Source: Colletotrichum lupini (Eukaryota; Ascomycota; Sordariomycetes; Glomerellales; Glomerellaceae). Taken from it: 64,000 bases of DNA. The position numbers were made by a program, and so were the translations under genes. The stretch covers positions 2,294,001-2,358,000 of the forward strand of contig NC_064676.1 in NCBI RefSeq assembly GCF_023278565.1. Direction: 5' to 3'. The notes below the pieces were generated by a model. The model did no database searches. It saw nothing but the letters and a program-made list of their open reading frames with translations, and had not been told where the DNA came from. Below are positions 25,150 to 36,300 of the stretch, one piece after another; position 1 is the first letter of the stretch, and every line of letters starts with the position of its first letter.

Positions 25150-25923
25150 TCAGCTGAGTTTCTGGAGATAACCCTGTGCTATGAGCCGCTCCACGTCGCC
25201 CTGTCTGACATAGAATTGACTGTTCTTGGTCAAGTTGATGGCGCTAGATCCCCGGCGTCAGACGCAATCCTTATCTGCGGTTCAAGAGGTTCAAACTCAC
25301 CCGTATTCGGTCTGGATCTCTCCTGCATCCTTCAAGACTCTCACGTCGATGAAGAGGTCTCGCGGTGGCTCCAAGCTGCCCGTCAAGTCGATGTCCGTCC
25401 ATTGCCCTTTGTAGGCAGCCAACAGATCGCCGTACTGCCTCACATACTCCTCCTCTTGCGGGCTAAGGCTGCTCGTAGGACCGTCGGCATTGCCATTAGG
25501 GCCCCCCGTTGATGATCCCGCATTGCCTCGTACTTGTTGCCCGGCCAGGTCAAGCACATCGACTCCCTTCCATGCTAGCTCCTCCAATTTATCTGTCCGA
25601 GTTCGGTGGTATGCGAGAACGCATCGCTTATTCCTTCGCATGGAGAGATAATTGACAAGGACTGTGCAGGCTGTCGCTTGGTTGGCGGCTGGGTCGAAAG
25701 AGCCCTGGAAAGGTTCAAGAACCTCCGTCACATCTTTTTCTAGGTCTCGTACTTCGCGCGTAACGGCGCGTACTATCTCGGCTTGGTACGCTGGCAAATG
25801 CGAAAGGTTTTGGGTTCGTTTAGCATGTTGCACCTGGCAAACGCGTTAGCTCTTTGAAACTACGTGACGAAAGGCTGTCTTTGGGCCTGGTCGTACCAAC
25901 TTGTTGCCCAAATCGCCGTACAT
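25150..25923 (-). CDS. psf1: DNA replication complex GINS subunit Psf1
   Basis: Subunit of the GINS tetramer, which joins Cdc45 and Mcm2-7 to form the CMG replicative helicase in the nucleus. Three exons, complement(join(25150..25243,25301..25833,25897..25923)), give 217 aa, the normal size for the family. Exon 1 encodes only nine residues (MYGDLGNKL); its 63-nt intron has a CTAAC branch site. The helical A domain contains LVNYLSMRRNKRCVLAYHR. The short last exon supplies the C-terminal B domain, with KNSQFYVRQGDVERLI and a terminal GYLQKLS. Without exon 3 the frame stops early and this conserved end would be lost, which supports the second splice. The ends of both introns follow GT-AG. Confidence 0.93.
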
Positions 25924-26495
25924 CTTGACAAAAAGTATTTCAGCCTGGGCAAGCGAGTGTGAGCTGGTTGTGTTGCTGCGGCTGGCGCGTCTCGTGTCGA
26001 CGTTCGCGTTGTAAGCTTGAAGCTGGCGGGTACGCAGGCACGGTTCACAAGCTACTCGAGTCGCGTTGGATTGGCTTGCTTACCCTCCCGGGAGGGCCCT
26101 CGATGGAAGCGAAGAATTGCCCCTCACTTAGCGCCGCCCCACTTTGATACACAATTCACCTTTGTAAGATTTTGACTGGGCGAGAGCAAAGAGTCATCAA
26201 GGTCGAGAGGTGCCAATTCGACCCCTCAATCAGGATCAAGGAATCGGGACACAGAGAAACTAGGGATTGGAACAGAGGTATTGTCTTCTTCAAAAGGTTT
26301 TCATAACCTCATTTGTATTCATAAAAGGCCTTGAGCCCGCACTCTTTGTGCGACAAAGGACGCTGCCTTTGTTGGTGCCAGAAACTGTTGCGTTTCCTGA
26401 GCCATAACCTTTCTTGTGAGGATTCTATGGATTTTTTTTCATGTCTCCACCATCATGCCTCGTGAAATCATCCCTCCCGTTCATCATAAAGCCCC
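25924..26495. other. Intergenic: psf1 promoter and EF1B 3' flank
   Basis: A 572-bp gap between two tandem minus-strand genes. It should contain the promoter of psf1 and the 3' untranslated region of the EF1-beta gene. No further gene or clear motif was recognised. Confidence 0.6.
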
Positions 26496-27522
26496 TTACA
26501 GCTTCTGCATAGCAGCAATGTCCACGGACTGGACGTAGTCCTCAAGCTCGGCAATCTCCTCCTCGAGATCAGACAAGCTGATCTTCTCATCCTCGACAAC
26601 GAGGTTGATCTGGAGCTTCTTGATACCGAAACCGACGGGAACAAGCTTGGAGGCACCCCAAACGAGACCGTCGTGCTCGATGGCACGGACACCAGCCTCG
26701 AGGGCAGCCATGTCAGTCTCGTCATCTGCAATTTAGTCAGCGTCATATCCTTGATTTACAGTTCAAGGAGAAATCCTTACCCCAAGGCTTGACATCCATA
26801 GTGACGACAGACTTGGCAGCGAGCTTGGGCTTGTTGTCCTTCTTCTTCTTGTACTCAGCAAGGCGCTCCTCACGGATGCGGGCAGCCTCAGCGTCCTCCT
26901 CCTCGTCGTCAGAGCCGAACAGGTCGACGTCATCCTCGTCCTCCTCGGCGGCCGGGGCCTTGGCGGGGTTCACGGGGAGCTCAGTGGCCTCAGGGCCGTA
27001 GACGGAGTAGGACTTGGAGGCATCACCGGGGAGGGTGGCGAAGTCGCTCTCGTAGGAGGCGATGTGCTTGTACCATCTGGCGGCGTGGGGGTACTTCTCG
27101 GCATCAGGAGCGGACTGAAGAGCCTTGAAGGTGGCAACGTCGGCCTGGGAAGGGGTAGAGCTGTGCCGATTGTTAGCGGCAATGTCTTGCCCAAGTTTGC
27201 TTTTGCGAGATAAAAGTGAATGGGTAAGGCGGGGGTCAGAGTTGCACGAAGTGCTGGTTTTGTCGTCAAATAGCAGGTCTTGAGGCTGCCTCCGAAACAC
27301 GGACCAATTTTCCTCATCATATAATGCCAAAAGGGAGTCGAGAGAGGATCATTCGGGAGCGGTGAATAGGGGGGGTTGCAAACTTACCCGACGATGTAGG
27401 AACGGGTGGTGAGCCAGCTGTTCAGCACTGACACGATTGTCAGCCCGTGAAAGAAAGAAGAATCATCGCTGCAGAAACTTACTGGCAGCACCAGCATCAG
27501 TGAGAAGGTCGGCGAAGCCCAT
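26496..27522 (-). CDS. efb1: Translation elongation factor 1-beta (eEF1B alpha), nucleotide exchange subunit
   Basis: Guanine-nucleotide exchange factor that recycles eEF1A-GDP to eEF1A-GTP during translation elongation in the cytosol. Four exons, complement(join(26496..26725,26781..27160,27388..27427,27483..27522)), encode 229 aa. The N-terminal GST-C-like segment comprises [18 protein letters not shown] and [16 protein letters not shown] highly acidic linker ([18 protein letters not shown]) follows; it carries the usual casein-kinase-type site of the family. The catalytic C-terminal domain (about 140-229) ends in DIAAMQKL. The first two exons are only 40 nt each; intron 2 is long at 227 nt. 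The gene is divergent from the Rpn13 gene, with 479 bp between the two start codons. Confidence 0.95.
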
Positions 27523-28001
27523 TTTTGCGTTTTGAAGAGTGTGTAGAGGGAAGGGAAAGGGGTATCTGTGGAAGAAGCAGAAGAAGGAGGATGTGTTGAG
27601 GTTCAGGTAGAAATAAGTAAGTGAAGGTGGGGTTGGAAAGGACCAGGTCGAAAATTTTGAGATTGCGGTGCTCTTCACTCAGGCTCTAAGCGGCACGGAC
27701 CCCACCATCTTGGTTGCCCAGCGCCAGACCCCTCTTCGGAGTAAGGACGGGCCGAGAGAGCCCCTGCGGTGGATCCCACGACGGGTGGGATGAGGTACCT
27801 GATGGATCCGACGCCGCCAACCCACCTCAGGCGGTAGGCAGGGAGCTCCTACGCAATTGCGGTCGATAGCTCCAAACGGGACAAGCTCGACCTTACGCCA
27901 ATCGCCCTTCTCCAAATCACCATACAAACGACTACCAAAACCGGACTTCACGACAACAACCCGCTGTTCCTCATCACCCAAATCCAAATCGAAGACACAC
28001 C
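27523..28001. promoter_or_regulatory. Divergent promoter shared by the EF1-beta and Rpn13 genes
   Basis: This 479-bp interval separates two start codons facing away from each other, so it must hold the promoters and leaders of both genes. The part next to the EF1-beta gene is pyrimidine-rich on the minus strand; the part next to the Rpn13 gene is C/A-rich on the plus strand. I do not assign specific factor sites. Confidence 0.65.
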
Positions 28002-29517
28002 ATGTCGTCGTCGATTCTGCCGATAATCACCTTTAAGGCTGGTATCTGCGAGGCAGACGTCAGTAGTGCAGTTCCACAATCATTGCCAGACCCTGGTTCG
28101 CTGACATCTATCATAGACCTCCAGCAAGCCTTACAAGATCAAGCCGCAGGCGACACCTGGCTACATCTACCTCTACTCCGAAGATGGTTCGTATATTTGC
28201 TACCGATATCTCTTGCAGATGCCTAATAAGTCACAGACTTGATTCACTTCTGCTGGCGAGAGCGCACCGCCACCATGGAGAACCCCGATCTCGACCTCGT
28301 CATGGTGCCCATGGACGGTGAATTCATCGCTCACGCTGCAGCCGATCAACCCTCAGCAAAGACAAACGGTCGCGTCTTTGTCCTCAAATTCGGTTCTTCC
28401 TCCCAGAGACACTTCTTCTGGCTCCAGTCCAAGCCTCAGTCGCGCAACGGAGACCCCAGCTGGTTCAGCCCGCGCGACAAGAAGATTGGCGGAATCGTCA
28501 ATGCGCTTCTCCAGGGCGAGGAGGTCAACGTGAGCCGCGAGCTGGCGCAAGTTCGCAACACCGACGACAGGCGGGACGATGACGATGACGAAACGATGGA
28601 GGATGCTGAGGGCCAGGGTGACCGGCACGAACAGTCCCAGGGAGGCAGCGGTGGTGCTGGTGCTGGCGCTACAGGAGGCGATATCAGAGAAGAAGGCGAG
28701 AATGCCAGAGAAGGTGGAGGTGATGGAGCACGAGCGTAGGTTACTTCCTCATGCATGGCTCTGGCGGTTGGAGCCTAGGGTCGTTAGAGTTACACGGGCT
28801 ACATGGGCACTGGCGAGGAAAAAGACGGCCCGTCTTATGGCGTCACCTGTACTTTTAGAGCCTTTCAAAAGACAAGAGGGTTCGGAGTTTCGGCTTTTCA
28901 GCGCAGTGCCCATGGCTTGACTCTTCCATTATATTCTCATGTGCTAATCGCTTCATAGTGCTGCTGGTGGCTCCAACACTGTCGCGGATGCTGCCGTTCG
29001 GAACTTCCTGGCATCATTACAAGGCAACGCCAACTTGAGTGGATCACAGCAAAGCGGGCAGCAGCAACACGCAGACAAGCCTTTCCCGTACCTAAGCCAT
29101 CTTCTTCCGAACGAGATCACCATTCCAATGCTTCGATCGGCATCGGAGGAGTTTATCGACAGCCTTTTGAGCTTTCTGCCACCCGCAGTCGTCGTGCTTG
29201 CCACGGAGGCGGACGACCTGGGTGACTCTGAGCCCACGGCAGACGCTGCTGCTGCTGCCACAGCCACGTTGAGCCTTGCAGAGAAGAAGAGCCTGCTGGA
29301 GAGAGTGCTCAGAAGTCCCCAGTTCCACCAGGCACTTGGAAGCTTGACCATGGCGCTGCGTGATGGCGGTCTTCCCACAATTGCGGAGGCTCTTAGCGTT
29401 AAGGTGCCCAATGGCGGTTACATGAGGGGTGGTGCTATGCCCCTGGGCGGTGGCGAAGCGGTAGAGGCCTTTGTCGAGGGCGTCAAATCAACCGTCAAGG
29501 AGAAGAAGCAGGGCTAG
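28002..29517 (+). CDS. rpn13: 26S proteasome ubiquitin receptor Rpn13
   Basis: Subunit of the 19S regulatory particle that binds ubiquitin chains and can recruit the deubiquitinase Uch37/UchL5 family. Four exons, join(28002..28058,28117..28186,28237..28735,28959..29517), give 394 aa. The N-terminal Pru domain (about 9-125) includes ITFKAGICEADTSSKPYK, PGYIYLYSEDDLIHFCW and HFFWLQSK. The acceptor at 28116 was chosen because it restores the TSSKPYKIKP segment. A linker rich in Asp/Glu and then Gly follows. A C-terminal DEUBAD domain (about 230-385) runs from NTVADAAVRNFLASLQ through PFPYLSHLLPNE to VEAFVEG. The DEUBAD is absent from budding-yeast Rpn13 but present in animal and many filamentous-fungal proteins, so binding to a Uch37-like enzyme is plausible. 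The DEUBAD domain is joined through the 223-nt intron 3. Confidence 0.92.
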
Positions 29518-30210
29518 ATGTGGCTTGGATGTTGAGATGATAGAAATCGAAACAATAGACTGCCTGATATTCAGACCCTCGTCTGGCATCTAGCGATGAT
29601 GATGATGATGTATCTGGTGAAGACCCTCTGACCTGTCTGCAGATGGAGTGCGAGAACTCCCAGGAGAAACTGAATACAGCAACACATTGTAGGTGCCTTG
29701 GGACTAGGCATTGTATGCGCCGGACATATTGAAGGTAAGGAAGTTGACACACGCCCCAGCAACTGATTGACACAAATGAGGTTCTACAAAGACAGACAGC
29801 ACATTCGACATGTCTGTTCGAAGCCGCCAAATGCTGATTTTACCTCGCTTCCAATATCGAGAGCATTTTCCATAAGTACATTTATCCGTACAAAATATTT
29901 GTTATATAGCAGGTAATTCATTCCGATTACACCTACTCCCGACGTATGGGAGAACATGGAACCTGGAAAATCGTGTTGTTGGGTACGTACCCAAGGTTGA
30001 GGGACGACAGGACCCCACGTTGACCCCAGTCCCTGCACCGTTGGCCCACTAACGTCACTGGAGAATGCGATCGGAATTCGTGCCTAGATTCAAGCCAAAA
30101 GGTGCATTCCAATTTCAGACACTTTGAACATCACACCAAACCTTCACAGCGTTCAAAAGTTTTTAACTCGAGGGATTCTTGCCCTGAAGCCCTCAGTAAC
30201 CCTTCTCACG
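29518..30210. other. Intergenic: Rpn13 3' flank and Cus2-like promoter
   Basis: A 693-bp gap between two plus-strand genes. It contains a (GAT)5 microsatellite at 29595-29609, about 80 bases after the Rpn13 stop codon and so probably in the 3' untranslated region. No gene was seen. Confidence 0.6.
29595..29609. repeat. (GAT)5 microsatellite
   Basis: Five perfect GAT units, probably within the 3' untranslated region of the Rpn13 gene. Confidence 0.85.
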
Positions 30211-31470
30211 ATGGCTGATCAGTTGAAGGACCCTCTACCGACGTTCGTCGAGGACTTTGGCAGCGACGAGCGCATCTCCTTCTCCAAGCTTGACAACAAG
30301 TACCTGGCCGTCCTCGACGACGGCACCGAGCTCGAGTTCGACCCGGCGACATCCACGTGGGCCGAGGCCGCGGACGAACCCACAGAACCACTCGACGACG
30401 AGGACGAGACCGCGGCGCAACTGGCAGACCTGTCGAGAGCCGGCGCCGGCCCGAGTTACAGCAATGGAGGCAGCAATAACCCCAGGAAACGGAAGGACTC
30501 GCCCACGTCAGGAGATGCGGGCGGCAACGGCAGCAGCAGCGGCGGCGCGGACAGACAACAGAGCGGCGGTGACGGTAATGGCGGTAACGACAACGGCAAC
30601 GGCAGGGCGCGGCCAGCAAAGAAGGCGAAGCCAGCGCGCGCACCGCCGCCGCCGCGCCAGAACACAGCCGTCTACGTCACGGGTCTACCCGCCGATGCGA
30701 CTGTGGACGAGGTCCATGACCTCTTCTCCCGAAAAGCCGGCGTGATTGCCGAGGAGATTGACAGCGGCCGACCACGCATTAAGATGTACACGGACGAGGC
30801 CGGCAACTTCAAGGGCGACGCGCTCGTCGTCTTCTTCAAGCCGCAGAGCGTCGAGATGGCCATTATGCTGCTGGACGACACCGAGTTCCGCTTCGAGCCG
30901 GGTCCGGCGGGGGCAACGCCCAGGATGAAGGTCCAGGCTGCCGACTCGAGTTATAAGAAGACAAAGTACGACGAGGACACCAATAGCGCGGAAGGGGGGG
31001 ATAAGAAAGGGGGAGACGCTGCTGCCCCCCGGCCACAGCGGAGCACGAACAACGGGGACAAGCAAAAGATTATCCGCAAGACGCAGAAGATGGCCGCGAA
31101 GCTGGCGGACTGGAGCGACGACGACGTGGCGGCGGCACCCGTAGAAAGCACCTCGAAGCGCAACCGGACGGTGATCCTGCGGCACATGTTCACGCTGGCG
31201 GAGTTGGAGGAGGACCCGGCGGCGCTGGTGGAGATCAAGGAGGACATTCGCGACGAGTGCGGGAAACTGGGGAGGGTTACCAACGTGGTGCTCTACGACG
31301 AGGAGCCGGACGGCGTGGTAGCGGTCAAGTTCTCGGATACGCAGGCCGCGCAGGCGTGTATCCAGCTCATGCACGGGCGGGCGTTTGACGGGCGGATCGT
31401 GGAGGCGAGTATAGCGAAGCCGAGGGAGAAGTTCAAGATGTCCAGGGGACAGGTCAGCGATAGCGACTAG
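30211..31470 (+). CDS. cus2: U2 snRNP-associated splicing factor, Cus2/Tat-SF1 family
   Basis: Nuclear RNA-binding protein of the Cus2/HTATSF1 family, which chaperones U2 snRNA folding and binds the SF3b1/Hsh155 subunit before branch-site recognition. Intronless, 419 aa. Residues 1 to about 70 are acidic and include a GYF-like or linker segment (LDNKYLAVLDDGTELEFD). A low-complexity Gly/Asn/Lys stretch precedes RRM1 (about 151-236; AVYVTGLPADATVDEV, GDALVVFFKPQSVEMA). A charged linker then leads to a second RRM (about 316-400; TVILRHMFTLAELEEDP, VGAVKFSD-like VVAVKFSDTQAA, GRAFDGRIVEASI) of the U2AF-homology-motif type. The start is the ATG at 30211; the open frame extends upstream but gives atypical sequence. 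The gene is convergent with the luciferase-family gene. Confidence 0.88.
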   Translation: MADQLKDPLPTFVEDFGSDERISFSKLDNKYLAVLDDGTELEFDPATSTWAEAADEPTEPLDDEDETAAQLADLSRAGAGPSYSNGGSNNPRKRKDSPTSGDAGGNGSSSGGADRQQSGGDGNGGNDNGNGRARPAKKAKPARAPPPPRQNTAVYVTGLPADATVDEVHDLFSRKAGVIAEEIDSGRPRIKMYTDEAGNFKGDALVVFFKPQSVEMAIMLLDDTEFRFEPGPAGATPRMKVQAADSSYKKTKYDEDTNSAEGGDKKGGDAAAPRPQRSTNNGDKQKIIRKTQKMAAKLADWSDDDVAAAPVESTSKRNRTVILRHMFTLAELEEDPAALVEIKEDIRDECGKLGRVTNVVLYDEEPDGVVAVKFSDTQAAQACIQLMHGRAFDGRIVEASIAKPREKFKMSRGQVSDSD

Positions 31471-32137
31471 GTACTCTGTGGATTTCGTCTTATCTTGTTT
31501 GGGACGGTTGGTTTCCGCATTGGAAGGCTTGTATATATAGAATTGTATTACTGCAGACCGCAAGGACGCATGGTGCGGAAAGAAGAGCCTTCAATGGCAG
31601 AATACCATATCAATTTTGGGCAGCTTCAAACGTTTCGTTCAAACTTCCAGGCCGCGTTTGCCTTGCTTTTTGAACGGCCAAAACGCAATGCAAGGAGGGT
31701 TATCAACTGAGACGGCTCATACGTCGATGAGGGGGGAGAGAAGCGAAGCATTAGACTTGCCAGTATTTTGGCTAACAAAAAAGGAAGGAGTAAGAGATGT
31801 AGAGTGAGGGCATTTTCAGGATCCTTATCTCGATAGCGTTCCCACACCTGCAATCCCTATATTCGAGGTTCTACTCATTATTGAACAGATACATTTATCG
31901 CCCGTGGAGAAGATGAAGATGTCAATGAGTCAAATTGTTTTTCGTTTCATCTACTTGTTTCTGTTCTATCAAGACTCCTCCAACTCCAGGCCAAATTTCA
32001 ACTTCATGCCAATTGCCAAACGGAAAGAATCAACAACCCCTGATTTTTGATTGCTGTAAACTGTTTGTGTGTGCGTGTATGTGTGTCTTGATAAGCGCTT
32101 TCAAGGCGAGTAGCGTAAGACTGCTCGAGGAAGAGTC
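31471..32137. other. Convergent intergenic region (3' flanks)
   Basis: A 667-bp interval between the stop codons of the Cus2-like gene (plus) and the luciferase-family gene (minus), holding their 3' untranslated regions. A GT-rich tract lies near 32066-32085. No gene was seen. Confidence 0.6.
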
Positions 32138-33316
32138 TCAAGCGGCCCTCTCGGCTTGGATGTCTGTTCGCTCGGAAACGACGTACCATATAGCCGCCTC
32201 AATGATCTTGCACACGATTCTCAACTCGTGGTCATCTGTAAGATACAGTCAGCATTGGTGAAGAACGGTATGGGCCAGACCTGATTTCTTCTCTCCTCCT
32301 CTCCCTTTCCCGCGACGATGTATAAATTCTTGTTCGCCTTCGTTGTTGGCTCTCTGCTGGAACCAGAAAAAAGAGTGAACTGTGTGACATCTAGCCGTCA
32401 CCCGCCGCCGCCTTGGAGAGCAAGGCAGCGGTTTCTTTTCCAAAATCCAAAAAAATCATCATGTGTGTGTGTGAAGAAACGTACCTCGCGGAGCATATAC
32501 CATGACGAACTCTTCCGGCACGGGCATCCTCACCAACGTCCCCTTCCACGCCAACGGATGCCGCTGGCCCCAGCCCTTGGCCAGCACCTCTCGAATGTCT
32601 TCGGGATGGAGGTTCATGTGCAAGCTGTGGTCCGAGTCGTGGACGTGGCAAACCTCGCCGTTGCACGTAACGTTGACGGGGTGCCGCGCAAACAGTGCCA
32701 GGCCGTGCTTCTCGAGACAGGACCTCGCGGTACCGAATTTTCCCGGGTTCGCGGCCGCGAGCTTCTGCAACGTCTTGCGGAGGGCGTGGTAGTGCGGCAC
32801 CGTGCCGTGCTGATCCAGCTGCCTCTGCGGCGCGATGCCGGCGACCTGGGGTCGGGGACCGGGACGATATGGTAGTCGGGTGAGGTCTCCATCCTGGCGG
32901 AGGATGCCTCGCTTCGGGAGGATGTTTGGCCTCGCCTCGGGCGCCGTGAAGGGGTCTCGGAGTGCCCAGAGCCGCAGCCAGGCTATTCGAACGTAGCCCT
33001 GGAACGTGGCCGGTGTGCCGCCCGGTCCGAGGCCGAGGAAGTTGTGGTAGTCGTTCCGCACGAGCAGCAGGATGGGGATGATGACAAGAAGGGTCTCGGC
33101 GATCCTGGGTTCGAAGAAGTGGATGATGAGAGCCAGAGTCATAGACAATGTGAAGATGGCGGGGCCATTGAGAGTGACAGAAATGGCTTCCTGCTTGAGG
33201 ACGCAGCTCACGGAGGCCTGATCGAGTTCTAGGCCTACGCCGCAGGCATTGGGGGAGGCAATTGGCTCTTCATGGAGGAGAGTTGAGGCCGACGAGGTAG
33301 TGATAGCGACGGACAT
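32138..33316 (-). CDS. Fungal luciferase-family (nnLuz-like) membrane protein, function unknown
   Basis: Two exons, complement(join(32138..32235,32485..33316)), encode 309 aa. The 249-nt intron has a GTACGT donor and a CTGAC branch site before CTTACAG. The sequence resembles the luciferase of bioluminescent mushrooms (Neonothopanus nnLuz; Pfam 'Luciferase' domain of fungi). Residues 52-86 form one or two hydrophobic segments, followed by RNDYHNFLGLGP and TFQGYVRIAWLRL (nnLuz has RRDYQTFLEVGP at the equivalent place). The core His-rich motif is HVHDSDHSLH (224-233), followed by KGWGQRHPLA (247-256), FVMVYAPR (270-277) and, from exon 2, DDHELRIVCKIIEAAIWYV. The second exon reproduces the conserved C-terminal helix, which confirms the splice. 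No hispidin synthase, hispidin-3-hydroxylase or caffeylpyruvate hydrolase is present, so light production is not implied. A membrane-bound oxidase-like role is a guess. Confidence 0.82.
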
Positions 33317-36300
33317 GGCTGGCTTTTCTTGTTCTTACGAGATGTTGAGACGCATGGGCACTAATATGCACAGCCGCCAGGCTCAAGAGGATGGGATGAG
33401 GTGAATTCGAGCAGCGGATTTACAACGATGTGGATGAGATGGAGCACGATATAAGTAGGTGAAGCAGCAAGAAGAAGAAGAAGAAGAAGAAAGAAAAAAG
33501 ATAGGCGAGGAAAAGTGAACGCAAAGTAAGGGTATGTGGTCGACCGGACCTGACACACGAACGAGTGACCACGAGGTTCGACTAGCCACCGGGGGGTCTT
33601 GTCGCAAGTCAGACTACCTTATGCGGGGTCGTGGGAGCTGGGCGTCGAGGTGACTGTTGATCAAGTGACGGTGTTTGACAAAAGCGTCAAATCTGAGTGG
33701 CCAGTTTTAGGTGAAGGGAAGTCTGAACCACAAGCCGCATATAGCCTTTGGCCTGCAACTCTTCACACTAGGCTCGTGCGAGGTAGAGATAGGCAAAGTT
33801 CCCGCCTCGGCGACCAAGCTAGGGCAAAGCCAGTACCGCGTACCGTGGCCCTGTATGCATCAGGCCTCCTGTCCACCAACTTTCTGAGGCAAGCAAGAAG
33901 CCGTTGTAATGCAGCCCTCAGTCAACGCAGGACCCTTGCCGAGGCGAGATTACTCCGCACGCTGGAGCGGTGCACTTGTCGACCGCGTTTTTGAGCCTGA
34001 TCAACTACTCGAAGTGACCGGAGTATTCGTAGAAGTTGTCGGGCGTTCAACGGTAGCCGTCCCACGCCTCGGTGTTGAGTTGAGGTTGCAAGGTTCCACC
34101 GCCAGTTCGGGGACAATGTCACCCAGGCCGCCGGTGCCGGAGGGCTTCCTGGGGCCCCGGGGACGGTGAGAGGTCAGGAGGATGTGCTTGAGTTTGAAAG
34201 GAGCCGCCGGAGCACTTTGGGGCCAACGGATGCTTGTCTCCACCGTGAGGGGCGCACTTGTACAACTCGACGGCGGCGGGTCAGCCGATTCCCTTCCGAA
34301 TTTGTCTTCATTGGCTGGCTGCAGAGTGACGACTCTCGTAAAGTTCCTCAAAGGACGATGTGTTGCTTTGCTCGACATCTAATGTTGTTTGATCCTCAGC
34401 TCGTATTCTCAGGTGTTGGCGGTGCACTGCCCCTTGGACTATTTACAGGGTTTCAAACGCAAGAAGCTTCCAATTTCAGCAGCGAGTGCCTAACCAGAAT
34501 CCTCTGAGTTGCACACAGTTGGGCAATAACAACAGTGCAAGAGTCTCGCTGAAGAACTCCAGACCGGAATTGCGTTTTGCAGTCATGGTGACCACGTCTC
34601 TGGATAGGTAGGCCGTGCGACTGTGACTATAGAGTTTGCGCATGCCCAAAAGCATCGAACTGCCCTCTCTCTCCTCTTCTTGCCTCGAGCATTGAGCGAC
34701 CGAGGAAGTGATTGGGAGTGAGAAAACGGCACAGTACATGAACCGGCATGAATCTATTAGGAATGTGGCTTGCCGTTGTCGTGAAGTTTGCTGAGACCGG
34801 GAGACTATTCTTGTCGGCTGCGGGCCGTGTTGGGTAAGACGGGACGCGTCAAGGTCTTGCCATCGGAAAGCGCCAATCTATCTAAGCGATGCGGCGCCTT
34901 TTGGAAGCGATTAGATAGGTACGCCGTTATGCGGAGCTTGGGAGTTGGGTGGACTAAGTGGGTGAATGTATAATACCTACCACCTCGCAGCCACGAGTTC
35001 AGGAGGTAGCTTTGACCAGGGATGAACATAAGGTATGGATAGGGGGTTGCATTGGGAGGGCGACTTTTTCTCTGTACATACGGAGAACACAGCGAGCGTA
35101 CCACTGTACGTTGTTAGTGCTACAACGCAACCACAGTACGGGGATGCACCGTAACAACTTCCGCCCTCAGCCACATGCATGACAAGATGAAAACTGGGTA
35201 TGCAAATCGATATTCGCCTGCTAAATCTCGGCGTGTTCTAAATTTGTTCTCCTGGAATCTGCAAAGTCGGCGAGACACGATTGACGGATTGGCGGATCGG
35301 TATGGCATCTCATTGCGATAATCTCCTTTGTCGCACTGGCACACTGCGTCGGTGCTTTCTTTGGGTAATGTTTGAAATGAGATGATGAGTCGCGGTCCGT
35401 AGGGATAGGCGTTCTTCGTTGGTGGTCTTGCTCGAAATTCGAATCCATCCTCCCTCACCAAACAGCTTGGCAGCATGACGTCGATTTTTTTGGAGATACA
35501 ATGGGAGACACTGCGGGGTGCATGGATGGGTCAAGATTCATGCTCAAGATTGAAGCTGGCTGAAGAAATGCCTCCCTCGAGTCGGACCGGTAGTTGTAGG
35601 TACACTCACGGAATAATGGAGAGACCATGTCTCATGGGACAGCCAAGAGCGTTGGAGCAGGACTCAGGGCTCAGGAGAGGCTGAGACGAAACAGAGCAGC
35701 GCGTCCGAACTTGTTGCAGCTTCATCCAGTCTCATTGTGCAGGTCAGATGAGAGTTGCGACAAGACAGGAAACGATTCCATATGTGGCGCGGGTTGTGAT
35801 TGATTCATTCATCGGCTGCAGTTGCAAATTGCAGACAATCCCTCCTGTGGGCTGAAGCGGAGTGCGAATTGCGATTGGGGGCCGGCGAGTGATCCCTACC
35901 TGGCCACCTAGTCAGTTGCAAGTTGGAAACCCAGTAAAGGAAGCAGCGTCGGTGTCAGTTGTCTTCTTTCATCGTGATGCCATGGACCAAGAGACCAAAG
36001 ACGGTCAAGGCTCGAAAGAGGAGTGTCCAGACAGTGTCAGGATCCTTCATTTTGCAATTCGAGCGTCTTGGATTTGCTGGATTGCAGGAGGACGGGAAGT
36101 GGAACGCACCTTCAACTCAAGGAGCCGAACCGTAGCGGGCAACCAGTCCCGGAGTTGGTTAAAATGGTTGTCAGGGAGACCCCAGTCAAGCTTTTAGCGA
36201 GGAAGTCGAGACCAAGGCGACAACCCTTGCTGTGCTCCTGCAAGTTCTGGGCGACCCGCATTGGCGCGCACCTAGAATCCAGTCGTAGCCGGCGGGCCTA

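Noticed and set aside
32138..33316. Bioluminescence gene cluster around the luciferase-family gene
   Set aside because: No polyketide synthase, FAD monooxygenase, P450 or hydrolase of the hispidin pathway lies in the window.
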